A DNA stretch of 64,000 nucleotides from Polysphondylium violaceum (taxonomy: Eukaryota > Evosea > Eumycetozoa > Dictyosteliales > Dictyosteliaceae). This document shows, piece by piece, positions 46,255 through 55,477 of the stretch. Under the pieces are notes generated by a model that worked only from the letters and a program-made list of their open reading frames with translations, was not told where the DNA came from and searched no databases. The translations under genes and the position numbers were made by a program. How positions within the stretch are numbered: position 1 is the first letter of the stretch; each line of letters begins with the position of its first letter. The stretch lies in NCBI GenBank assembly GCA_000277445.1, contig AJWJ01000058.1, forward strand, positions 1 to 64,000, read 5' to 3'.

Positions 46255-47167
46255 TTATTTTTTGGTTCCAACACCGATAAAGGAGGGGGAGGGGAGCACC
46301 AAACTGGGAAAGACGTCGAGAATGTGCTGGGTGATCGTGGCGTCAAACTCTGATTTGGAGGTGCTGTGTGGGGGCAGTGCGGCTATGATGCTTTCGTAGG
46401 CCGGGTTGCTTTGGAACATGGCGACCAGATCGGTGGCGTTGGGAATCACCATCTCGTGCACGACGCGGTGGATGTGGACGTCGGCGAAGCCTGCTTGCTC
46501 AAGTTGGGCCTTGAAGGCGTCGCGGTCGGCCAGCGAGAGTCCGGTCTCTTTGAGAGGCGATTTCTCGACGTCGATGCCAAAGTGCTCGAGTCCGTGGATA
46601 AAGATCTGACATATGGCAGAATCGTAGCACCAGCTAGAGATTGCAACCTGGCCATTGGGTTTGAGGACCCTGTAGAACTCTGAAAAGCCCTTCTTTTTGT
46701 CGGGGAAGAATATGGCGCCAAAGATAGAGTAGGCATAGTCGATGCTGTCGTTGACAATGTTGGTCATATTTTGCCCATCCATCACGTTGGCCTCGATCCC
46801 AGTGAGTTGCTCTTCCTTGATAACCTCTCTTACACACTCCACCATATTCAACGAAAAGTCTGTTGCAATGACCAAACTATTTTCACTTTGTTTCACTATA
46901 TTGATTATTAATACCCATATCCATGCATTTCATCAATCTATCTGATCAGTACATACCTCTATCCAAAGCATTTAAAGATAAAGCACCTGCTCCACATGCG
47001 ACATCCAACACTCTGACATTTGGACGGGTGATTTCTTTGCCCATGGTGAGATCAAGAGCGTCATTAGCATATTTACCAGTAAACCCGTTTTTAGCAAATT
47101 TACCTGCATACTTGTTTGTTGTTTTATCCCAACCTTCAGGTGTTTGATCAGCATGTAGTTTAGACAT
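46255..47167 (-). CDS. SAM-dependent methyltransferase, array copy 3
   Basis: Exons 47167-46957 and 46895-46255 join in frame to 283 aa. Motif I is VLDVACGAGAL (Thr to Ala against the other copies), followed by ATDFSLNMV, VMDGQNM, DYAYSIFGAIFFPD and YRVLKPNGQVAISSW; the end is FIGVGTKK. The second exon is distinctly GC-richer than in copies 1, 2 and 4, with many G/C third positions, although the protein is equally similar. Confidence 0.88.
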
Positions 47168-47610
47168 TTATTGTTGTTGTAGATATAGATATATATCGAT
47201 AGATGTAGATATTGATATGTGTGTGCAAATAAAATTTAAATTTCTCAATTGGGTGACAAAAAGCAAAATGAAAAAATAACACACTTTTTCAACAATGAAC
47301 AATTCTAAATACTCTCCGGATGCCTACACATGATGAATTTCATTGTCTCTGAGCACATCGAAGCACGTAACGTTGATTTTACACAGCTGCCCATTCCTAC
47401 ATAATAATTATGTAAAAACGGTGTGTTCTGTCTCCTCACCTGTAAAAAATATGAAGTTTTGCGAAAAATTTTAAAAATGAATCATTTTTTTTGTGATTGC
47501 ATATTTCCTTATAAAGTCACTCATTCATTTCCAAAGAATTGAAAGGTAAAATGAAGATGTCAACATAAAAAAGATATTTATACAAGATGAATAGATATTT
47601 ATTCAATAAA
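47168..47610. other. spacer with a less AT-rich patch
   Basis: 47320-47460 stands out in composition. On the plus strand it has ATGATGA then CTGA (box C/D-like, but too close together). On the minus strand an 18-codon stretch reads CKINVTCFDVLRDNEIHHV without a start. It is either a decayed exon or a small RNA; I cannot decide. Confidence 0.3.
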
Positions 47611-48453
47611 TTATTTAGTGCCGATGGCAATAAAAGCACCAGCTGGAAGATGTAAAGAGTTGTATGTGGTTTTAATATATTGGATAATACGGTTATCAAA
47701 ATCAGTTCTTTGGGCTTCATTGATTGACTCTTTGACACGGAGATAGATGGGGTTGTTTTCAAAGTAATCAAAGACCTCTTCATAGTTGTTGAGTGAGAGA
47801 TTATGTACAGTGGTGTGGATTTCAATGTCTTTGAAGCCTGCTGCCTCTAATTCGGATTGCAATTGATCTTTGTCGGAAAGGGAGAAAGCACTGCCTTCAA
47901 AAGGGAGGGGTTCGGCGAGGAATTGGGCAGAGACCTCTTTGAGGATCTTAAAGTAGGCGGCATCATGACACCAGGTTCCAATACATATTTTTCCACCAGT
48001 GTTTAACACTCTGTGCATCTCTTTAAAACCCTTGGAACGGTCGATGAAAAAGGTGAGTCCAAAGATAGAGTAGGCATAGTCAAATGTATTGTCAACGAGT
48101 TCTTTGAGATTTTGGCCATCCATGACCTTGGCATCAATGTTTTTCAATTGGTTCTCTTGGATGGCATGGTTCATAAAATCAATCATAACATTGGAGAAAT
48201 CAGTGCCCAACACATAGTTGTTTTGACCTTTCGCTAATTTATTGTAGGCTTTGAATGTCAATTGACCGGTACCGCAGGCGACATCCAAGACTTTGATATT
48301 AGAAGATCTGCTATCTTTGCCAAGTGTCAAATCGATTGCGTCTGTTGAGTAAAAACTTGTGAAATTTTGAGCAAACAATGTGTAAGATTTAATTGCATCT
48401 CCCCAACCATTGGCAGTTTGTTCTTTGTAAGAGTATTGTTCAGAGGCGATCAT
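47611..48453 (-). CDS. SAM-dependent methyltransferase, array copy 4 (intronless)
   Basis: Single exon, 280 aa. Motif I is VLDVACGTGQL, followed by GTDFSNVMI, VMDGQNL, FDYAYSIFGLTFFIDR and MHRVLNTGGKICIGTW; the end is FIAIGTK. The intron present in copies 1-3 is absent: coding runs straight through the equivalent place (YNKLAKGQNNYVLGTDFS). It is the first gene in the direction of transcription, with a TATAAATAG element about 100 bases upstream. Confidence 0.9.
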   Translation of the reverse strand: MIASEQYSYKEQTANGWGDAIKSYTLFAQNFTSFYSTDAIDLTLGKDSRSSNIKVLDVACGTGQLTFKAYNKLAKGQNNYVLGTDFSNVMIDFMNHAIQENQLKNIDAKVMDGQNLKELVDNTFDYAYSIFGLTFFIDRSKGFKEMHRVLNTGGKICIGTWCHDAAYFKILKEVSAQFLAEPLPFEGSAFSLSDKDQLQSELEAAGFKDIEIHTTVHNLSLNNYEEVFDYFENNPIYLRVKESINEAQRTDFDNRIIQYIKTTYNSLHLPAGAFIAIGTK

Positions 48454-48553
48454 TGTATATTATATGAAATAAAAGCTAATAAATTAATAAATAATATTGA
48501 GTAAAATTAGAGAGGAGTTCTAATTCATGAATTTTTTTAACTATGATCAGAGG

Positions 48554-48564
48554 CTATTTATACT
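48554..48564 (-). promoter_or_regulatory. TATA box of methyltransferase copy 4
   Basis: The minus strand reads AGTATAAATAG about 100 bases before the start codon at 48453. Confidence 0.45.
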
Positions 48565-49156
48565 GTTTGAGTATTGCATGTTTTTTCAATTTTTTTAGCT
48601 CGCTCCTTTTCCCACACCACATTTATTAATATCCATAGCCCTTGTGGGGGGTATGCTAAAGATTTAGGAGGGAAGATTAATCCCTGGAGGAGGGCAATTT
48701 ACAAGCAAAAAAATACAAAAACAGTTTACAAAGCCAATGAAAAAATAAAAAACTATCTCAATCAATGAATGTGCTTGAGATTTGAACAAATCACTTAAAC
48801 TTAAGACCACATATACTATACGATAGAACGTTTCTGTTTTAGGAAGTTTTGTTGTTGGGCGCCTGCCCATTAAGTTTTTATCTTTTTTTTTTTTCAGCTA
48901 TGAACTCAATCAATGCTAATTTACAAAAACACACAAATGTAAAAACTTATTGGGGTGCGCATATTTCCCTTTAGGATATTTTTGGCCAAAATCAATCAAC
49001 ACGACTCAATCATGATTTAAGCACTTTTCCAATCATATCCGATAATAAATAAACAAATATCTTGTTCCGTGCAATAGCTATTGCACACCAAACCTTTTTT
49101 ATTTGATTGTGATGATGGTGTTGTGAAGGGATGATTTTAGTGTTGATTTAGAGTTG
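48565..49156. other. intergenic, no gene recognised
   Basis: The stretch 48600-48880 is less AT-rich and has an open minus-strand frame of 68 codons without an ATG. I do not recognise it. GGGCGCC near 48858 echoes the GGGCGCCC upstream of the FNIP gene. Confidence 0.4.
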
Positions 49157-50716
49157 TTATTTTTTCCTCGATGCTTTGATATCGAATCTTGAAAAGATGG
49201 AAAAGATCACAGTGACAGACACGAGGATCAGTGAAATGGGGATAAAGGGGGGCACCCAAGCACGAGAGTTTTCTTGTTGCTCGGTGTGGTCGTCAAAGAG
49301 ACACAAAATGCTTTTGAATTTATCTTGAATGTCCTCTTCGGCCAGCAACCTTTTCTCTCGGAGCACTCTGTTGTTGAGCTCTACTTGATTTAAATAGTTT
49401 CTGAGAAACTCTTCTTTTTGGAGATAATCATCATCTAGATCGTCATCTTGCTGTTGTTCTGGTTCCTGTTGTTGTTGTTGATCATCATAGTCATTGTCAT
49501 CATGATGATATCCATAGTATTGTTGTTTTTTTTGTTTCTCTGAAAATGAAGAGTTATTTGAACAACTGGAATTTGGTGTACCTATGATTTGTTTATAATG
49601 ATTATTGCTATTACTATTGATATCATTGTTGCTAGTGTTTAGTGATGATGATGATTTCTGTGATTGCATTTCCGATAAAGAAATCTCTACTTTTAATAAA
49701 CTATGTGATGCATTTTGTGAAATATCTTTTAATGAATCTAAATCTTTGTTTAAATCTTTTTTAATGTTATCTATATATATATATATGTATATGAAGAATA
49801 CAAGTATTAGTACAATACATAAACAATAGGATATAATGACCCTATATATCTTACCTATATTACAATCTACGCTCCAATTTGCATATGGTTCATAGTAGTT
49901 ACTATTACTAGTATTATTACTATTGTTTATGTTTGTTACTTCATTTTTAATTACTTTATTATTATTGTTATTGCTGTTACTATTAATTTGTGGCTTGGGC
50001 TTGACAGTTTGTTGTTGCTGTTGTACTCTTTTAATAGGTTGTTTGGGTTGATAATGTTCTTTTTCTTTTTCTTTTTCTTTATGTTGTTGTTGTTGTTGTT
50101 GCTGAATGAGTTCTTTTTCTTTTTGTTGATTTAGTTTTTGTTTGAGTAGTTGTTGTTGTTGCATCTTTATGGATTCAATGAGATATTCATCGACAATGTC
50201 TGCATACTGTAGCGCAGACTCTGCTGCAGCCTTTATAATAAACATTTCAAACACATTTCCTACAAACGCCATATTGAAAGTAACTCTGATAAACAAATCC
50301 AACGATATCTGTGGTATGCTGTTGGTGGTGTTGTTTATCGGCTTGAGAAACCATTCTGTCTCGACATTAAAGTACTGGCCCATGATATCGGGTCGATAGT
50401 AGGTCTTGATGTGTATGGTCTGTGTGTGGTGGTTGACGGCCAGCACCTGGCGCTCGGTGATTGTTGTTGCACTCTTGCCAATGATCTTGAGTGCCGACTG
50501 CGGGGCGTTGATGGGCGCCTGGAACACGATCGTCCTCTCCTTGACGTCCTCTTCTTTGGCGCCCGCACCGCCACCGCTCTTGACCCACTCTGTAAACTGT
50601 ATATTGATGTCACCCCGTTTGAGATGATAGTCGTTCTGACTCTCTTGGTTCATGTAGATCTCGATGAAATCGTTGTATCGACAATTGAGTATTCTCTGAA
50701 TCTTTTCCTCCTTCAT
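49157..50716 (-). CDS. VASt-domain tail-anchored membrane protein
   Basis: Exons 50716-49855 and 49770-49157 give 491 aa. Residues about 5-190 follow the VASt (StAR-like) pattern: LNCRYNDFIEIYM, LKRGDINIQFTEW, GQYFNVETEWFLKP and ISLDLFIRVTFNM. A Gln/Glu-rich coiled coil, a Ser/Asn-rich linker and a C-terminal membrane helix (PISLILVSVTVIFSIF) follow, with a short basic tail. VASt proteins such as Lam/GRAMD1 move sterols at ER contact sites; the usual GRAM domain is missing here. The 84-base intron (GTAAGA..TATAG) is in frame and stop-free. If retained it would add a hydrophobic stretch, IISYCLCIVLILVFFIYIYI. Confidence 0.78.
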   Translation of the reverse strand: MKEEKIQRILNCRYNDFIEIYMNQESQNDYHLKRGDINIQFTEWVKSGGGAGAKEEDVKERTIVFQAPINAPQSALKIIGKSATTITERQVLAVNHHTQTIHIKTYYRPDIMGQYFNVETEWFLKPINNTTNSIPQISLDLFIRVTFNMAFVGNVFEMFIIKAAAESALQYADIVDEYLIESIKMQQQQLLKQKLNQQKEKELIQQQQQQQHKEKEKEKEHYQPKQPIKRVQQQQQTVKPKPQINSNSNNNNNKVIKNEVTNINNSNNTSNSNYYEPYANWSVDCNIGKIYRVIISYCLCIVLILVFFIYIYIYIDNIKKDLNKDLDSLKDISQNASHSLLKVEISLSEMQSQKSSSSLNTSNNDINSNSNNHYKQIIGTPNSSCSNNSSFSEKQKKQQYYGYHHDDNDYDDQQQQQEPEQQQDDDLDDDYLQKEEFLRNYLNQVELNNRVLREKRLLAEEDIQDKFKSILCLFDDHTEQQENSRAWVPPFIPISLILVSVTVIFSIFSRFDIKASRKK

Positions 50717-51143
50717 TTGCTACTCATATTCTGTGTGTGACTGACTGCAATAACCCAATACTTTTTATTTTTTTTTTTATTTTTTTTTGAAAAATGATGA
50801 TTTCTCTCCAAATTTGTCTTTTTCAAAAAAAGTCGTTTTTTAATATTTTTGCAAAGATTTATTTGAATTTGTCATGTTCAAGAAATTATCTGTCTTTCCT
50901 TCTCCATTTAGTAATATTATGAGGAAATAGAGCATTTTAAAAAGAAAGACAGAACAAAGTCTTTTAAAATAATGAATTATTATTATGTATATATTAATAA
51001 TTCAGTTTATTTGAATAAAAAACACAGAGAAATGTATAAAAGGCCCAATGGGGACCACAGACTTATCATTTAATATCAATAAACAACAACAACAAACTAA
51101 AAAACAAACAAATAATATAAATTTAAATACATATACAAGAAAA
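50717..51143. other. divergent intergenic with cofilin promoter
   Basis: Between the VASt gene (minus) and cofilin (plus). TATAAAAGGCCC at 51037-51048 is a TATA box for cofilin. The open frame upstream of the cofilin ATG (from 51048) is CAA/AAC-rich 5' leader, not protein-like. Confidence 0.55.
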
Positions 51144-51554
51144 ATGTCATCAGGTGTTACAGTTAATCCACAAACCATTGAAGTTTTTAATCAATTGAAA
51201 TTGGGCAAACAATGTAATTGTATATTTTACAAACTCAATGACGACGACTCTGAAATTGTCATTGAAAAAGTATTACCCAACAGCACTACATTTGAACAGG
51301 TAGTCAATGAATTGCCTCCCAATGATTGCAGATACGTCGTGTATGACTATGACTATGAAATAGAAAATGAAGGCAAGAGAAACAAAATATTCTTTATCAA
51401 TTGGTGTCCATATTCCACTCCAATCAAAAACAAAATGATCTTTACCTCCTCTAAGGAATCTATCCGTAGACCATTGGTTGGCATTCACGCTGAAATACAG
51501 TCCACTGATTATTCTGAACTCTCCAAAGATATCTTGAATGCAAAGTGTTGCTAA
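51144..51554 (+). CDS. cofilin / actin-depolymerising factor
   Basis: Single exon, 136 aa, from the ATG preceded by AAAA. The ADF-H fold is recognisable: MSSGVTVNPQ at the N-terminus (Ser-3-type regulatory position), LPPNDCRYVVYDYDYE, KIFFINWCPYSTPIKNKMIF (the long actin-binding helix start) and VGIHAEIQ. Length and order match D. discoideum cofilin (about 137 aa). It severs and depolymerises F-actin in the cytoplasm. It ends in KCC. Confidence 0.93.
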   Translation: MSSGVTVNPQTIEVFNQLKLGKQCNCIFYKLNDDDSEIVIEKVLPNSTTFEQVVNELPPNDCRYVVYDYDYEIENEGKRNKIFFINWCPYSTPIKNKMIFTSSKESIRRPLVGIHAEIQSTDYSELSKDILNAKCC

Positions 51555-51772
51555 TGCACATCACAATATCACTCTTTTCATTGTAAATAAACATTAATAA
51601 TCACTTTTAGTCAAAAAAGACCACCCCCCTTCTTTGAATAATTTGCAAAACAAAAATTTGATCAAAAAAGGCCCACATCACCGCTGGGAACAAATTGTTT
51701 TTTTAATTTATTTTTTCAATCATAAATTAAATTTACTCCTATTGTTAATACACACAACATATACACACAAAG

Positions 51773-54700
51773 ATGGTGATGCAAAAACATCAGAGTATTA
51801 CAATAGAGAGAATAGAGAAATTCCTTAGTGACACTTATTTTGTAGATGCAAATATCTATGGTAGAATATATCCAGAGTTATCAAAGGAATCTGTATCTCT
51901 TCAAGTATCTGATGTGTGTGATAGAATATCATATCAAGGTATTTAAATTAATAAACAATAGTCTTGTATTGTATTATAATACTAACTACCAAAAAAATAA
52001 TGTAGATGCACAAAAATTAAAATTTAAATCAAGTAAAGTAGGTGATGTGTTTGGCCCTAGTTGGACTACATTTTGGTTCAAGGTTCATGTAGAGGTACCA
52101 GAGTCATGGAAGAATAAAATTGTTCATTTTCTTTGGAACTCTTCTTCTGAAGCTTTGATTTGGATCAATGGTGTACCAATTCAAGTATGTATATAAAAAT
52201 AGTACTATAGATAAATATATTAATTCAAATATCTCCCAGGGTTTAACTGGTGGTACATGGGTAGATAAAAGAATTGAATACAAATTATTGGATAATTCAA
52301 ATGGTGGTGAAGTATTTGATTTTGAAATTGAAATGGCTTGTAATGGAATGTTTGGAGTTGGAAAAGATGGTTTAATTAATCCTTGCGACCCAAATAAAAC
52401 TTTTACTCTAACCAGAGCAGAGATTGGTGTCTTTGATAAAGAAGCCTATGAGCTTTATACCTATATGTCAATGTTGTATGATATTTCAAAGGTAATTATA
52501 AATACTAATGATATTCAAATATAATTGAATATTAATTTAGATTTAAATATATTTATAGAATTTTAAAGATGAATCATTGAGAAAAGTTCAAGCAATTTGG
52601 GTGGCCAATGATATTATAAACAAATGTAATGTTTCAGATCCAACTAGTTACCCAAAATGTATTCAATTGGCCAAACAATTTTTTGACCAAAAGAATGGAG
52701 ATTCCATGACAACAGTTTCTAGCATAGGTCATTGCCATATTGATTTGGCTTGGTTGTGGCCATATGCAGAGACAAAGAGAAAGTGTGCTAGATCATTTTC
52801 AACTCAAATTCTATATATGGATCAATATAAAGAATATAAATTCACTCAATCTCAAGCCCAAGCATACAAGTGGACCAAAGAGCTCTATCCTGAACTCTAT
52901 GAAAAGATAAAGGTAAAAGCTGCCCAAGGTCAATTTATTCCCACTGGTGGCACATGGGTGGAGATGGACGGCAATTTACCCTCTGCTGAATCATTTATAC
53001 GTCAATTCTTGTTGGGTCAATCTTTTTTCAAAAAAGAGTTTGGATCCTATTGTAATGTATTCTGGCTTCCTGATACTTTTGGATACTCTGGCCAACTTCC
53101 TCAAATTATCAGACACGCGGGCATTGAATATTTTATGACTCAAAAGCTTTCATGGAATAATATAAACAAGTTTCCCCATAGCACATTTATTTGGGAGGGT
53201 CTTGATGGCAGTTCAGTACTCACACATTTTCCACCAGCCAACACATACAACTCTGCTGCAGATGTCAAGGAAATTGTCATGTCTTCTACCAACAACAAGG
53301 ACATTGATAGATCCAATCACAGTCTTTTGGTCTATGGTCACGGTGATGGCGGCGGTGGTCCCAATATCGAAATGATTGAACGTCTTACACGTTTATCAGA
53401 CACTGATGGTATTCCAAAGGTAGAATTCAATGGTCCAGAGGAGTTTTTCAAAAAGTTGGAGCCAGACAGACAAAATCTCTTGAAATGGATTGGTGAGCTG
53501 TACTTTGAACTACACAGAGGCACCTATACTGCCCAAAGTCAAACTAAAAGAGGCAACAGAAAGTGTGAGTTTGAACTACATGCATCAGAACTCTTGTCCT
53601 CTTATTGCGACTTGTTAGTCAAAGATTACAAATCACCAGACTTTAATCCACTTTGGGAACTAGTTCTCTTGAATCAGTTCCACGATGTTTTGCCAGGAAG
53701 CAGTATTGGAATGGTTTACAAAGACTCTCTTGCCCACCACCAACAGGTGATCAGTGATGCAACCTCTCTTACTGAATCTAGTATGAAACAAATTGTTGGA
53801 TCTATTATCTCCACAGACAATTCATCTATCAACTCGAAACAAGAGGAGAAATCAGATTTCATGTTGGTCTATAATCCAATTGATTTTCAAGCCACCAGAG
53901 TCATTGAGATTCCAAGAGGTAGCAACCAATCTATTCCAGATCAATACCAATCTGCTTTGCAAACCTCTTACAATGGTGTCCCATTAGGCACTGTCACTGT
54001 ACCACCCAATGGATTTAGTGTTGTCGACATTTCCAGCAAAGAGAGTAAAATTAATCAAGTTCCACAAATACCAGTTTCAGCCGAACAGCTCGCTGACGGA
54101 AGCATTGTGGTAAAGAACGCTTTTGTGGAATTCACCGTTTCTCCAACTGGTGGTATATGCAGTTTGGTGGAATTGCAAAGTGGCCGACAAGTGATTCCAG
54201 CGGGAGAATTTGGAAATAAATTTGTTTTATTTGAAGATATTAGTTTGTTTTGGCAAGCTTGGGACGTTGAGATCTATAGCCAAGAGAAACCTGTTTCGCA
54301 ACTTGTTGGCTCTTGTAAGTTATTGGAAAAAGGTCCCCTCAGATCAGTTATTCAATGTCACTTTGCTCAAGGATTCCCAAGCGGAACCAGCTCTCTTAAT
54401 CAATCCATCATATTGTACCACAATTCTGCAAGAATTGATTTTGAAACCCAGGTCAATTGGAATGAAAACAACAAGCTACTCAGAGTCCAGTTCCCAACAA
54501 ACATTAGATCGCAAGTGGCCACCTATGAAATTCAAGCTGGTCATCTTGAACGACCCACCCACACCAACACCTCTTGGGATATGGCTAAATTTGAAGTGTG
54601 TGGCCACAAGTGGGCTGACTTGTCCGAACACGATTTTGGTCTATCTTTACTTAATGACTGCAAGTATGGCTACGCTATCCAAGGCGGTTGTCTCCAACTC

Positions 54701-55147
54701 TCATTACTCAGAGCACCCAAGGCACCTGACGATAATTGTGATATTGGCCATCACACATTCACCTACTCAATCTTTGCTCACACTGGTAGTCTTCAAAGTT
54801 CTGGCGTCATCAACCAAGGCTACCACTTGAATACCAAATTCTACCAAAGCGATCCATTTGTTCTCGCCAAAAGCAGTCATATTGAAACATCATTGATCTC
54901 TACCAACAAAGCATCGGTTGTCATCGAAACTTTAAAAAAAGCAGAAGACGGAAATGGCCACATAGTCAGAGTGTACGAATCATTTGGAGGTCACATCAGC
55001 TTTGAATTCAATACTGGTATTCTTCCTATTCCATTTAAAACAATTACTCCATGTAATGGTTTAGAAATTGAACAATCTCAACCAATTCCATGGAACACCA
55101 AGATCAACTTGTCTCCGTTCCAAATTAAATCTTTTAGATTATTATAA
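51773..55147 (+). CDS. alpha-mannosidase, GH38 cytosolic (MAN2C1) type
   Basis: Exons 51773-51938, 52006-52184, 52240-52491 and 52559-55147 join in frame to 1061 aa, close to MAN2C1 (about 1040). There is no signal peptide. An N-terminal beta region precedes [11 protein letters not shown] (metal-binding His and Asp), [13 protein letters not shown], and [16 protein letters not shown] with the nucleophile Asp. QFHDVLPGS supplies a further zinc ligand His. The C-terminal beta domains follow. GH38 enzymes of this group trim free oligomannosides in the cytosol. All catalytic residues I can locate are present. Confidence 0.93.
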
Positions 55148-55477
55148 TTAAAGACTAAAATAAAACTTTATAATTTAACCTTTTGATCTATATTCAAGAT
55201 GTACAATGCTATTTTTTTGTGATTAAATGAGTTATCTTTTTTTCTCAACCCACAGTTTCATCAAATATTTGTAATTTTATTAATAAATTTGAAAGTTGGA
55301 CTCTACGTTTGCCCAAGATGACTGCATTTAGAATCTAATCCTCTTTTAATAATGAACAAATAGGTTATTATTAAAACAAAAACAAGATTATATTATACTT
55401 TTTTTATTATTATTAAATTATTTACAAATAAAAACGAAGTTGACAAAGTTTGGACAATCAGAATATGATTAAATCAA
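55148..55477. other. convergent 3' region
   Basis: 3' ends of the mannosidase and the repeat protein face each other. It is AT-rich and no gene is seen. Confidence 0.6.

Noticed and set aside
46366-46683. Plus-strand open frame over methyltransferase copy 3
   Set aside because: It is an antisense shadow caused by the GC-rich exon. The methyltransferase motifs are on the minus strand.
48858-48875. Possible tRNA-like GC patch near GGGCGCCTGCCC
   Set aside because: No T-loop (GTTCGA) or acceptor pairing could be found nearby.
51048-51143. N-terminal extension of cofilin from an upstream in-frame codon
   Set aside because: The extension is CAA/AAC leader sequence. Cofilins begin at the MSSG Met, which has an A-rich context directly before it.
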